A stretch of DNA of 64,000 nt. Origin: Cymbidium sinense (lineage: Eukaryota > Streptophyta > Magnoliopsida > Asparagales > Orchidaceae). Of this stretch, positions 22,600-34,899 are shown piece after piece. How positions within the stretch are numbered: the stretch's first letter is position 1; each line of letters starts with the position of its first letter. Where the stretch lies: positions 31,098,983-31,162,982 of the forward strand of contig CM038223.1 of assembly GCA_021442155.1 (NCBI GenBank), written 5' to 3'. The notes beneath the pieces were generated by a model, which was not told the origin of the DNA, did not search any database, and saw only the letters and a program-made list of their open reading frames with translations. The position numbers and the translations under genes are program-made.

Positions 22600-25500
22600 T
22601 TAGATTGGCTACAATGTTTATTTGAAAAGGCCAGATGATATGCCTTCTACTAAGCCCACTGAGGAGAAAATATGGGCTACTATTGAAGCTTATGATCTAT
22701 ATTATTTAGCTAGATTATAGGATCATTTATTATGGCATCAGGATATGTTGATGGGCTGAGATATTTATGAGGATTCCTTTGCTCGATCATCTTGCATTCT
22801 ACTTTTTGATTCATAGCTTCTATCATGATATGATCCTTTTGACTGGGTGATTTAAAGCTGAGACATATTCATGATGTTTCTCTAGAGTGAGTTACAGATC
22901 ACTGTAGCTTTAGAGATCAGGATGTAATTGAGCCAGCTACAGATAACGCTCTATTTATAGGTATGATCTTGCATTTGGGTTACTGTATATTACTTCATGA
23001 AAGAAAATATTGAGATCCAAAGTCACTATTTAGAACATGTCTATAAGCTATAATTGGCTACATATATTGGGTCCTCCATCATTTGTAGATGCGTGGCGAT
23101 ATTCTCAGGAGAGCTTGCATATATCATGCAATCTATGCATCGCTCTTTAACTATAGAGGTCTCCCTTTAACTTGGATTCATGGAATAGTATAATAATGGG
23201 ATAAGACCACCAATACTTATTGGTTTGGTCCACATGAGATGATAGTTACTTTGGCAGATATATAAGATATAACAGGCCTCTCTATTTTAGGCATTCCATG
23301 AGAAAAGTGCATCCCTTTTAGAACATGAGCTCTTTTAGTGTCAATCAATTTATTAGTAGGAGAAGATTTTATGTATATTCTTTTAGCCTTCATCATGCTC
23401 TAGTTCACTACTAGATGTTATTCAAAGAGCAAATATTAGGCCATAGATGATGTGGTACTATTACTCTTGATAGATCATTTGATAGTTTCCTTCGTCCAAC
23501 AATATGCTTGCCTCATTTTGCATACTTGAATGATCTATTTGACATTGGATTTTATTCATCTTAAGGGTCCTTTAGCACAAGATTTAAGCTAGAAGGGAGA
23601 GCCAATTCTAGACATGCTTTAGTATAAGGCATTGATGATGAGTTATTATTATTGGCTTTCATTGCCATATGGTAGTGTTATTTTTATTCCTAGGTCACAG
23701 CAGACTCTACTACCCTTTTACTCTATTGGTGGATAGTTTGCTTGCTCATGTTGGGAAGATTGTACTAGCACCAAAACATTATCCTACCTATATCATGGAA
23801 TGAGTAGAGTGAGCATCATGTCCGACTCACACTACAATGATGTGGAGGCTCCTTGGCATTACATACATAGATGGATTCATACTCATATTTTTGGAGCCTT
23901 TAGTTATCCTAAGGTACCTCCTTACTTTAAAGATCATCATTTTCTATTGACTATGTAATTGAGGAGAGCAATAGTTACTTTTTATGTTTGCACTAGCAAG
24001 CATGGTAGATCAATTTTAGATTATTCACAGATCATCATTTTATAGCTTACATGATGAGAGCTTGGGATATAGATTCATGGATTCTATTACTGATAGAGGT
24101 AGACCCATATTATTATCCAAGCTAAGATATAGATGCATAGTAGAATTTTTCATTGGGCTGAGACCTGCTTGGCTTTGCTATCGCTATCATGGGTCAGTGA
24201 TTTTGGAGGGATACAATCCCAACAAAGTAGCTATAAAGTATAGATTTACTTAGGCTACACTTATATATAGACTACCATAGATATTAATATAATAGATACT
24301 CATTCCCTGGGGATGTTATCACTATTCATGCATTTGGAGGCACCTTCTATGACCTGGGCTTTTCTACTTCTCATGGGGGCTAGTTCTTATTTCCGTGTGG
24401 CTTCACAAGAGGTTAATATAAGAGTTAGCCATTTATAGTTGCTATGGATTCATCAAACCTTATGTTTCTTTTGGAACTAGGATTTCACATATTTAGTCAT
24501 AGACTCAGGAGGGTCAGATTGACACTACACTTGCATTCCCCTCAACACATCTCATATTTCTAAAGAATAATCAGATAAATGAGATAGTGGTAGAAAGCAT
24601 CATCAAGAGCCTTCTTCTAGCCCTCTTCCAGCTGACTATGATATTAGAGTAGTAGGAACATCTAACATTATTCAAGCTCCATCTCCACTATTGTAGGTTG
24701 AACCATCAACAAAGTGGGTTGACAGTGATGTCACTTTAGTATTATTGATAGATGCTAGTAGGACTTCTTTAATTTCTCATTCTACTGAGCCTATCAGTGA
24801 TGATGACATGCATATTGGAGAAGATCCATGTATAGATAAATCTGGTGCTTTATAAACTAGTTATGAGTCATCTTTGTTAGGCTTAACTTTGGTGATGGTG
24901 AGTGCCACATAGGATGATTCCTTAGCAAAACTTGACTCCTATACAAATAGCCACCCAACTTCCAGTCTAAGGGATATAGCTCAAAAGTGCTTATCTGGTC
25001 TAGAAATTTCATGCTTCATCTTCAAGATACACTCTAAACCTTTATGCTTATCACTTTATAGCTCTTCAAAGAGTTTATGTCATATAGTGACATCACTACA
25101 TGACCTACTTCTAGGTGTTGACTTAGAAGTTCTACCTGAGCTTCTAGCTTCTATATGGAGACAAATTCTTTATTGGACTATTCAGCTACTTTAGGCCTTG
25201 AAGTAGGAGAGCTACAACTTTAGGAGTCTCTATACAAAGATATTGAGTTTGGATTATTCTCACTGCATAGTGCTTACCATGAGCTTATATCAAACACACT
25301 CGCTGATGCAAAGAATTCACTCAATACTACTTTGCATCAAACCTCTATAGTTTATCAAGATCTCGAGCACAACCATAAAGTCTTAAGATCATATTAGAGA
25401 TAACTCTCCAGAGCATAGATCAAGCTTCTTGATATATCTATTGAATTGAGAGAGTTACAACAGAGAAGATAATATTTATTGGAAATAAGGTTTATAGTGA

Positions 25501-25700
25501 GACAGGCTGTCATAGCTATAAAAGAGGATTGCTCATAGATGGATTCTTAGGTGTCTGAGCTTGACCAGGTTCTCTCTTCATTAGTCAATGACCATGAAGC
25601 ACCCTTTTAGCATCTTCATGAGCATGAGAGAGATAGGCTACTATGGATTATTGAGCCTATACTGGTTCTTTTTGTATTCGAGAAATTCAAACTAATAACC
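22600..25700 (+). pseudogene. Extra ORF of element F, PMD-like with a helical C-terminus, degenerate
   Basis: Between the 42-bp array and the 3' LTR lie about 3 kb of sense-strand decayed coding sequence. One frame at about 23157-23315 reads RGLPLTWIHGIV, then TNTYWFGPHEMIVTLADI, DITGLSILGIP and EKCIPF, with only a few stops. This resembles the plant mobile domain family. A short frame at 24062-24253 (RPILLSKLRYRC) and an open stretch near 24708-24855 (PSTKWVDSDVTLVLLIDASR) continue it. The last part, near 25260-25680, reads as long helices (AYHELISNTLADAKNSLN; ELRELQQRR), like a coiled coil. Extra PMD-like ORFs are known from plant Ty3/gypsy elements. The function in the element is unknown. 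Confidence 0.6.
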
Positions 25701-25873
25701 TATAACTAAAAATTTTTTAGTAACTATCTCTTATTATTACATGATATATGAGTATTCTAATTATTAACTTCTTGAATTGTACATTCTTTCTCTATTTTAT
25801 ATTTATGAATATAATCATTAATAAACAAATGTGAAAGCAATCAATGCATCATGTCCAATTGACATGACACATT

Positions 25874-26927
25874 TGTTGGGGGATAATTTATTTGTAACTA
25901 AAAAAAATCAAACACCTTTATGTTCACTATGTAAAGCCCCCTACAATCTACTGACAATCCATAGGGATGTAAGCCTAATTTGTTCATTCACTAGCCGAAC
26001 ACCCTAAATCTACTAGTAGTCCAAAGGGATGTAAACCCAATCTATATGTTCACCTTGTGAACCATTAAACCTTACTGGTAGTCTGAAGAGATGTAAGCCC
26101 AATCCATCAATTTGTTATGTAAACTATAAAATCTTCTAGCATTCTGAAAGGATGTAAGCCTAATATGTATGTTCATCATGCAAACACTCTAAATATTTTC
26201 ACAGTCCAAAGAGATGTAACATAATCTGTCAGTTTGCTATGCAAACTCTAAAGCCTTATGATAGTCTAAAGCAATGTAAGTCCAATCCATATGTTCACCA
26301 AGTGAACACCCTAATGGCATTCTGAAGGGATGTAAGTCTAATCTGTTCATTTTCCATGCAAACACCCTAATGAAATCCTAATGGATGTAATCCTTACATA
26401 TGTCTGCAAAGCAAACTTTATTAATTATTAGATAAACTTATCAATTCAATTTACTCTTAATTCACTAAGCACCTACACTAAAACTTTAATCTACTCAGGA
26501 TATCTGAAATGAGGCAACCCATATCTACTAAGCGGACTCCTTAGACATTACGGCTAATAGTCCTCTAATGTTGGTAGATTGGAATAATGTAGTCCAAGAC
26601 AATGGAACCATGGGATCTTGATCAGGACTACCCTCCCTTTTCTCTTAAATAGTCATTCACATCACACCTCTAGACATTGATTCATATCAAAGAGATATGT
26701 TTATTTTTAATCTTAATCGAGAGTGCTCTCTTACTATGATAAAATGGGTAATTTACTATGAATGATTGCGTTCATAGAAAGTAGAACTCAAATCTAAATA
26801 AACCATAACATAATGTTAAGGGAAATCTAGTTAAATATATATCAGTCTGCCTCATGAAAAATGAACTCATCGAACAACCTAAAAAAATGGTGCAGAGATT
26901 TGCAAGGGTATTTTTTCTAAGTGATCA
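25874..26927 (+). repeat. 3' LTR of element F
   Basis: It starts TGTTGGGGGATAATTTATTTG and ends AAGTGATCA. It aligns with the 5' LTR throughout, with many substitutions, and is about 60 bp shorter in the tandem part. It directly abuts the 3' non-coding end of element H. Confidence 0.8.
25950..26405 (+). repeat. Tandem array, about eight 60-bp units, in the F 3' LTR
   Basis: GATGTAAGCCTAATC-like cores occur near 25967, 26028, 26090, 26151, 26210, 26273, 26329 and 26385. The 5' LTR has about nine units. Confidence 0.85.
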
Positions 26928-27059
26928 ATTTTAACTATTAATCCTTTGTAACAAACATGAAACTCAGTACTAATAAATATTAAATGTTTATATTGAGTTG
27001 TCTCCTAACAAGCATTTAGTTTAACATCTTTAGCTTGATGTAGATCTTTTAATTCTTAA

Positions 27060-28470
27060 GGTCTCCATCTAAATTAATAGATTCTTTAAATTTAGTCTAA
27101 TTTCTTATATAGTACAGCTTAAGTCATTGACCATTCACTTTAAAAATCTCATTTGTCTTTAGATCTTGAATATATACAGCATCATATTCATAAATTTAGT
27201 AACTAAAAAAGGACCTGACCATCTTAATCTTAGTTTTCATGGAAATAATTTTAATTTTGAATAAATAATAAAACTTATTTTTCAGGCTTAAACTTAATGA
27301 TCATTCTATCATGCCATTTTTTAATTTGTTCTTTATATCCTAGAATTTTTATATGCACCCAATCATATTTTTTTCGACTCATTCAGATTTATGAGTCACT
27401 TTTTAACACTTATTTTTATATCAAAATTTAAATTTTTAATAGTTCAATATGTTTTGTGCTCTAATTTCAATGGTAAATGACAAGCCTTCCCAAACACTAA
27501 TCTATAAGGAGACATTCCAATCGGAGTTTTGTATTGAGTCCTATAGTCCCATAATGAATCATCTAATTTTACTGACCAATCCTTTCTTGTAGGCCCTATG
27601 GTTTTTTTTCTCTAAAATCATCTTTATCTCTTTATTTAAAATTTTAGCTTGGCACTAATTTAGTGATTATAGGTAATAGCTATTCTATGTTGTACTCTAA
27701 ATTTTTTTAATAATTTATTTCACATATTTATTATAGAAATGAGTACCTTCATCATCAATAATGATTCAAAGTGTTCCAAATCTTATAAAAATATATTTCT
27801 TTAGAAATTTCACAATTATCTTAGAATTATTTTTTGGTGTAGCAATTGTTTCTATACATTTGAAAATATAAAAAAACCTACTAAGATATATTCATTCCCA
27901 TATGAAGAAACAAATAGTCCCATAAAGTATATTGCCCACACATAAAAAATTTCTTCCTTTAAAATATAATTTAAGGGCATTTTTAATGCTTAAATATATT
28001 TCCTATTCTTTGGCATTTATCATAATTTTTAACATATTCATGTACATCTCTAAATAATGTTGGCCAATAAAATCCATTTTGTAATATTTTAGCAGTTATT
28101 TTATTACCTATAAAATGTCCTCCATATTTGAAATCATGGCATGATCTTATAATTTCTAAATTTCATTATCAAGTATGCATTTTTTTAGAATTTGATCTAT
28201 ACATTTCTTGTAGAGATATGGTTCATCTGATAAATAGAATTTTACATCATGAAAAAATTTCCTCTTTTAATTATATTTGATTTTATAAGGTATTATTTTA
28301 CTAAGTAATTCATAATATCTACATACCATGGAATAACTTTATTTTAAAATGTAAATAATTGTTCATCTAAGAATTCTTTCTTAATGTCTCCACTAGCTCT
28401 CAATTCTTCCGCAATTGTTAATCTAGACTAGTGCTTAACTAATTGATTTTCAAATCATTTCCTATCTTTA
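27060..28470 (-). pseudogene. Integrase of Athila element H, degenerate
   Basis: The best block lies near 27430-27600 ([33 protein letters not shown] and LKLEHKTYW), the C-terminal half of the Athila integrase core. Closer to the end, near 27110-27160, FKVNGQWLK marks the C-terminal domain, just before the end of pol. DDEGTHF near 27750 holds the second catalytic Asp. The rest is broken by many stops and frameshifts. Confidence 0.75.
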
Positions 28471-28479
28471 ATTTCTAGA

Positions 28480-28800
28480 TAAAACTCTTGTAGTAATAAT
28501 ACTGATCTAACTAATCTAGGCTTTGTATCTTTCTCTTCTAATAGATATTTAATTGCTGCATGATTAGTATATATTAGTTCAGATTAGATAGGAACTAAAT
28601 TTATTAAAGATAAAGATAAATGCTAGTAATTCTTTTTCAATTGTTGAATAGTTTAATTGATTTTCATTTAGAGTTTTACTAGCATAGTATATTATATAAA
28701 AATTCTTATCTTTTCTTTGTATGAAGACTATCTTTATTGCAAAATCACTTGCATCACACATCAATTCAAAAGAAAGATTCTAATTGGGTGTTATAATATG
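28480..28800 (-). pseudogene. RNase H of Athila element H, degenerate
   Basis: The open piece 28579-28764 reads MMCDASDFAIKIVFIQRKD, then YYASKTLNENQLNYSTIEKE. The catalytic CDAS, ASKTL and TIEKELLA blocks of Ty3/gypsy RNase H are all present. It lies directly downstream of RT. Confidence 0.85.
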
Positions 28801-29720
28801 TGGTTATGAACTTAATTTTATTTTTAATAGTTTAAATGCTTCTAAATATTCCTTTATATAAATAAGGGGTGTATCATTCTCTAATAAGTTAGATAGTGGT
28901 TTTAATATTTTTGAAAAGTCTTTAATAAATCTCTTATAAAATTTAGAGTGTCCTAGAAAACTCCTAACTCATTTTACATTAGTTAGTGGTGGAAGTTTTT
29001 CTATAACTTGCACATTTTCTCTATCCACTTCTATTCCTTTTTCTAAAATTTTATGACCTAGTACTATTCCTTTTCTAACCATAAAATGACATTTTTTTAC
29101 TTGGGTACTAAGTTTTTCTCTTCACATCTCCTAAGAATGATTTCTATGTTTTCAAAGCAATGTCCAAATGTCAAACCAAAAAATAAAAAAAAATCATCCA
29201 TAAATACTTCAATGCAATTATCAATTAAATCAAAAAATATAGCCATCATAATACATTGAAAAGTAGCAGGCGCATCCATAAATCAAATGGAAATTTTCTA
29301 AAAGCAAATGTACCATAAGGACAAGTGAATGTTATTTTCTCTTGATCCTCAGGTGCTATGAAAATTTAGTTATTTCTAGAATATCCATCTAAAAAGTAAT
29401 AATAGCTAATGTCATTTGATTTGAGGTACTTACAAATACAAATGACCTACTAACTGTTCTAACATTTGATTAATGAAAGATAAAAGAAAATGTTATTTCT
29501 TAGTGTCTTTATTTAACTTCTTATAATTAATAGAAATCCTCCATCCTATGACTGTTCTAGTAGGAAAGATTTCATTATTTGCATTAGTAATAAAAGTCAT
29601 TCCTTCTTTATTTGGTACATAATGGATTAGACTTACGCATGTACAATCAGGTATAGGATATATAGTTCTTGCATCCAACTACTTTAAGATTTCCTTTTTT
29701 TTACTACTTCTTTCATTATA
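28800..29720 (-). pseudogene. Reverse transcriptase of Athila element H, degenerate
   Basis: Two open pieces belong to it. 29493-29678 reads MDARTIYPIPD, then IPTRTVIGWRI-type fingers ending in NYKKLNKDTKK. 29097-29279 reads APATFQCIMMAIFFD, then IEVFMDDFFLFFG with an intact FMDD active site. The palm segment between them (29290-29490) is frameshifted. RT is followed by RNase H with no second RNase H, which separates H from the Tat elements. Confidence 0.85.
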
Positions 29721-30169
29721 GGATTCAATCTCCTTTGTCTTTTTATGAAAGGTTTACTATTTTCTTCCATTAGAATTCTATGCATATATATTGTAGGATT
29801 AATTCCTTAAATATCTAGCATTCTCCATCTAAATGTTTTTATATGTCCTTCTAAACTTTAATTAATTTATCTTCTTAATTTTCTTCTAAATCAATTAAAA
29901 TGTTTATTGGTAATCTTCGTTCTTTTTCTAAGTAAGCATATTTCAAATAACATTGTAATGGTTTTAACTCTTGCTCTAGGTCTTCAATTATACATGGTTT
30001 AAGATTCTTTCTTTTTTTGGACATATCTAAGGGCTCCAAATTTTCTTTAAACTAATTAGGTGTTACACTAAGTAATTGAATATCTTCATATTCTTCAATC
30101 ATCTTGTTTCATTTTTGTTTTATAAAATCATTTACTCTATTAGAATCTAATTCTTTTTTTTTTACTTTT

Positions 30170-30613
30170 ACTTAACCCAATCCTATAAAATTCTTCATTT
30201 CTATCACTAGGAAATTTAATAGAGTTGAACACATTAAATTGAACTTCTTGATCATTTACTCTCATTGTTAATTTCTCTTTTTTAACATCTATTATAGTTC
30301 TTCCAGTAGCTAACAATGGTCTCCCTAAAATGAGAGGTATCTCCTAATCTTCCTCCATATCTAATATTATAAAATTAACAGGAAATAAGAATTTATCTAG
30401 CTTAACTAAAACACCTTCAATTATATCCTTAGAATAAGTCAAAGATCTATCTGATAATTGTAAAGTAACACTAGTAGATTGTACTTCTCCTAATCCTAGT
30501 TTCTTAAAAATTGATGATGGCATTAGCCAAAATAACATAATGCTTTTCCAAAAAAAATTATCCCCTATATTGCAAAAAAAAAGTAAAACTCCATAGGTTT
30601 TTAAGTTTTTCAA
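30170..30613 (-). pseudogene. Protease of Athila element H, degenerate
   Basis: The open piece 30344-30613 reads SSIFKKLGLGEVQSTSVTLQ, then DIIEGVLVKLDKFLFPVNF and LDMEED, the conserved block after the Athila protease active site. The active-site DTG-type triplet is not preserved: the CNIG segment runs straight into a damaged stretch. The following segment (30350-30180) has LGRPLLATGRTIIDVKK-like sequence after a stop, as in other Athila copies. Confidence 0.75.
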
Positions 30614-30639
30614 GTAATATTTTTTTGAATTATTGCACT

Positions 30640-31555
30640 ACATTCTTCAGTAAGAGATATTGTTTTATTTTCTTCTAATTTTCTTCTTTTATAGAGAATA
30701 TCTTTCATTAATTTAGTATATGAAGGCATTTGTTTCAAGGCTTTAGCAAACAATATATTTATGGATAATTTATGAAATACTCTTAAGAATTTTGATTATT
30801 AATTATCCATATTTTATTTTTGAGGTCTTTAGGGAAATGGAGGTAGTGGTCTTTCTCTTATTTTTTTAAATGCTTCTCTTTCTTCTTTTCTTTTTTCTTA
30901 AATTTCATTATTTTCAATTTCTTCCTTCTCTTTTTCTTTACTTTATATTTCATTTTTTTTATTTTTATCATTTAATCCTAACTCATGTAATTTTCATGCA
31001 CATCTTAATTCAATTGCTTTACACTATTCTTTGCCTTTATCTTTAGGATTTACTTTAATGGTACTTAGTAAATTCTCTTGAGGTCTACTTGTTAGGTTAT
31101 TAGCTAATTTCCCTAATTAAATTTCTAAATTTTTAGTTGAAACTCTTTGACTTTGTAATTGAGTTCTTATTTGTATCACTATGTCTTTTAAAGTAGGTTT
31201 CTTTTTCTTAGTTTGATTTTGTGAAAGTTATCCCAGTGGAATGCTAGGTTTAAAGTTAGAGTTTTGAGGGTTATAATTTTTATTGTTCTAACTTTCCATC
31301 TTTCTATTTTGATTAAAGTTTTTATTATTACTCCCAAAAAAGTTTGGGTGATTCCTCCAACCCTAATTGAATGTATTTAAATAAGGATATTTTGGTTCAT
31401 TTGAGATATAGTCAAGCATTTGTAATCCTTGATTAGTTTGATCTTACATTACACATGTTTCACTATTTTCTCCCACATGATTCATATTATTAGTATTTTG
31501 ATTAATTTTTTTATCACATAAAATACATATTTTTTGCATAAAAGTGAAGATATTA
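30640..31555 (-). pseudogene. Gag C-terminal part of Athila element H
   Basis: Read on the minus strand, MQKICILCDKK and ENSETCVM (about 31550-31450) form the cysteine-bearing segment, followed by GWRNHPNFFGSNN (about 31330-31370). Toward the protease, about 30800-30650, AKALKQMPSYTKLMKDILYK and EECSAII are typical of the Athila gag-protease junction. This is the downstream half of a gag interrupted by LINE K at about 31560. Confidence 0.7.
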
Positions 31556-31839
31556 TTGATTAGTCAAGGAGTACAGTAATCCAAAAAACCAAAAAAGTGG
31601 TGATTTTAAAAAAGATCTAATCTAATGTATGGTAAGCCCAACGTGTCACTAAGTACAAGTATTTTAAGCTCTCTATTAGAGTACTTGGAAAAAGAGAAGT
31701 GTTGGACTTGTGAACCTCATTTGCCTAAGAGAGAAGTAGGTTTATTGCCTTCCCTCTAAATATGGGAACAAGATAAATTGAGGTTCTCCTTTAGTTTTTT
31801 GATTATTTTGAGTACGTTGATGATGAGCCATGGTGGTTA

Positions 31840-32110
31840 TTTCATTTATTTTTCCATTCCTGAAGGGTCCAAATGATAAGCAATGAGTCAGATTCAATTC
31901 AGTAGTTAAGTTGAGGCTTTCTTGAGGCAAAAAGAAGAGGAAAGAACAATGCAGCAGTTTCAACATGGAGTGTAGAAGTAACATATGGCATAGAGAAGAA
32001 GTAGATGTAGTCTCTCTCATAGTTCCTGAAGATGCCTCAAATTCTAGCCCTGTTGGTGTTGGTGTTGAAGTTGCCATTAATATTGATTTTGATGGTTTTT
32101 TGGGCTGGTT
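31840..32110 (-). pseudogene. RNase H domain of L1 element K
   Basis: In one minus-strand frame the order is KTIKINING, GIFRNYERDYIYFFS, HVETAALFF and then IESDSLLII. These are the four RNase H active-site regions. The first Asp is replaced by Asn (ING), while Glu (VETAAL) and the second Asp (ESDS) are kept. One stop lies inside (before GIFRN). Some plant L1 elements are known to carry an archaeal-type RNase H after RT. The frame at 31742-32077 is a shifted shadow of this domain. Confidence 0.65.
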
Positions 32111-32219
32111 TATTCAAGAATACAAGGTTCCATTTTGGAGATCTGCAGATGATTGGATTGTTTCTATTGCAGTTCAGCTTTTGATTCTCCCCTTTGTTCA
32201 TCAGCTATAAATGTGATAT

Positions 32220-34800
32220 GATTCTGAGAGTAGTGGAGTCAGGAGTGATGTTAGAGTCATTGTGCTTGATCTCATTTCTTGTAGTCTAGATGAACCAAAG
32301 GATGATAAAGATGACATTCAATGTTTTGGTGGATATTTTTCAATCTTATTGTTGGGAATTATCCAAGAGGTGGAGTAGAGTGGAATGTCCATCACCGTTC
32401 TACCCATTTGTCTGTTCAGCATACTTATTCCAGATTTAATTGTTGAATTTGCATTGGATGAAGGTATGTAGGAGTCCTTCTTCTTATTCTTCTTTACATA
32501 AGGGACACCTTGAGGGAAGCCTAACGCCCTTGAGTTTTAGGATATCATTAAGAGGTAGGAAATGATGGAAGATTCTCCAAGAAAAGAAGGCAATAGATGG
32601 TCTAATGTTGTGATTCCATATAGCTTTACCGTAAGGGACTGATATGGTGTCTCTCCACCAAGTGAGATATATTTTCTTGTCTAAGGATTTGTAAGGAGTT
32701 TTCCTTTGACCACCAAATAATCTTTTTTATCAATATTGATTGGTAGATTGCAGATCTGATTACATATGTGGGGAGGAAGAATAGTTTGTAGTTTCTCTTT
32801 ATCCCATTCAGTATCTTTCTAGAAATCCTTAATGTGGTAGGATTTCAGGGGTCTAGTTTCAAAAAATTTTAGGTAGAGAGGCTCATCCCCAATCTAATGG
32901 TCATTCAAAAGATCAATACAGCTATCCCTGAGGTCCCAAAAGATTAGATCTTCAGTATCCTCTCTATGCAAAAGCAACTTTTTCTAGATTGCTGAATCAT
33001 TCAATTTTTTTGATAACTGTCATTAGGTGTGAGGCCTTGATATTTCCCCAACATATAATTAGACCAAAGTGACTTGTTTTCACTCAGTTTTATCCAAAGT
33101 TTGTAGTTATTGCATTTGATATTCTCCTCTATAGTTTTGAAGCCTAGTCCTCCTTTGTTGGTCAGTCTACACAACTTTTTCCAACTAATCCAATGTATGG
33201 ACTTTTGTTTGTGGCTTTAGATAAACTTGTTTAACATTTTTTTTCAATCCTCAATTAAATCATTTTTGGAATGTGTTGGACTTGAGTGGTGTATAATGGG
33301 ATTGAATTGAGGATGCTTTTGACAATGGTTATTCTATCACCAAAAGAGAGGAAAGAGTTATCCCATGTGCTAATTTTATATTGGATTTTGTTAATGAGCT
33401 CATAGAAGAGAAAGGATGTGATCTTTCCTTTGTATAGCTTGATTTCAATGTAGGGGAGGGGGAATTTTGAATTAATAAATCTGGTTTTATCAATGATCCT
33501 TTTGATTTTGGATTTATTGATTTGCTTTCCTGTAAAAAAAAGACATTTGTTAATATTTAAAGACATATTAGGGAGACTCATGAAGTTCATTATGATTTTC
33601 TTATAAGTGTTGATAGCTCTCTTTTTCCCATTGTTGAAAAGTAGAAGGTCATCAACAAATTCTAAGTGGGTAATATTGATGTTCCTAGTGGAGTGGAAGT
33701 TGATTTTCTCTTTTGAGTTTAAGCTGCTATTCAACTTGCTGGAGAGAATGTCCAATGCCAAAATGAAGAGAGTGGGGGAAAGTGGATCACCTTGTTTCAC
33801 TCCCTTATTAGCTTGGAAAAGACCACTAGTTTTCCCATTGAGTAATAGTTTATAGTGGCTGTTGGAAGGAGTGTCTCCACCAACTTAAAATTTTTTTGAG
33901 AGAAACCTCTTTCTTTCAGAGAATTAAGTAAGAAATCCCAGCTAAGAGTGTCAAAGGCTTTTTTAATATCAATTTTCATCATTGCATTACCACCTCTACC
34001 TTTTTTATCAATGTCTTTAATCAACTCTTGGACTAGTAAGATGATATCAATAATGTTCCTACCCTTTATGAATGTAGTCTAGTTTGGGGAGATGAGTGCT
34101 GGGAGGACCTTTTAAAGCCTACTCGATATGATTTTGCTAATGATTTTGTTGATGATAGGGGTTAGACTGATAGGTCTAAATTTTTCCCAAGTATGGCTTT
34201 TTTTGTCTTTGTGGATCAAGATTATGGCTAAAGTGGTGAAATATTTATGACAACTGAAGTCTATGAAAAGGTTTGAATGGCTTTTATGACATCCACCTTG
34301 ATGACATCCTAAGATTTCTAGTAGAAGAGGGTAGTAAATCCATCAAGTCCAGCTATTTTATATCCATCCATTGAATTAAGAGCATTCCAAATTTCCTCCT
34401 CCTTATGGGTTGAGGTAAGGAGTTCATTTTTTATAAGAACTTTCTCAAAATCAATGAAATCTCTGGTTTGGTGAGGAGTTTTGTTGTGGTTTAGGGGTTG
34501 GCATAGGGTATTGGTGAAATAGTTAGTGCAATTTTCTATAATGCCTTCTTGATGAATAATCCAATTATCATGTGTATCTTTGAATTCATTAACCCACTTA
34601 TCTTCTCTCTTCTTCCTTATGCAAGCATGAAAAAATTTGGAATTCCTGTCACCATGTCGAAAGTTTTGAATAGCTTCTTTTTGCCTAAGGATGTCCCCCT
34701 CTATGTCAATAAAGCTCTGGAGATCTTGCTGGAGAGTCTCCAATTGGTCTTCAGGGATAGACGTATCACTATCCCTCATGTGAGCCAATTCTTGTTCAAG
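32220..34800 (-). pseudogene. L1 reverse transcriptase and C-terminal region (ORF2 part), element K
   Basis: RT of target-primed reverse transcription. Pieces: 34318-34788 (RHGDRNSKFFHACIRKKRED, then DGYKIAGLDGFT), 33797-34024 (MMKIDIKKAFDTLSWDFLLN, with a catalytic Asp) and 33255-33800 (KQGDPLSPTLFILALDILSS, then THLEFVDDLLLFNNG). The active site is FVDD. The region to 32220 reads as the cysteine-rich zf-RVT part in broken frames (NKGGLGFKTIEENI near 33130). Stops and frameshifts occur between the pieces. Confidence 0.85.
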
Positions 34801-34899
34801 GTTGTCAATTTTATCTTCACTTATTTTAACCTGGTGGTGAATATTGCCAAAGACATCTTTATTACATTTTTTTTAATCCTTGGGTAGTGTTCTTGTGAA

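Larger units (their letters stand above)
4771..26927 (+). mobile_element. Tat-lineage Ty3/gypsy element F, two LTRs, about 15 kb plus a 7.1-kb insert
   Basis: Matching LTRs lie at 4771-5885 and 25874-26927. Between them, in order, are a primer-binding site, gag, protease, RT, RNase H, a second RNase H, integrase, a tandem array, and an extra degenerate ORF. The duplicated RNase H and the array in the 3' untranslated region are known marks of the Tat (Ogre-like) lineage. All ORFs carry stops, so F is inactive. I see no matching 5-bp target duplication: TCTAG precedes 4771 and ATTTT follows 26927. One end has therefore been rearranged, or the boundaries are slightly off. Confidence 0.8.

Noticed and set aside
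33607..33855. Plus-strand frames in 33.6-35.4 kb
   Set aside because: Antisense to the L1 reverse transcriptase and endonuclease on the minus strand.
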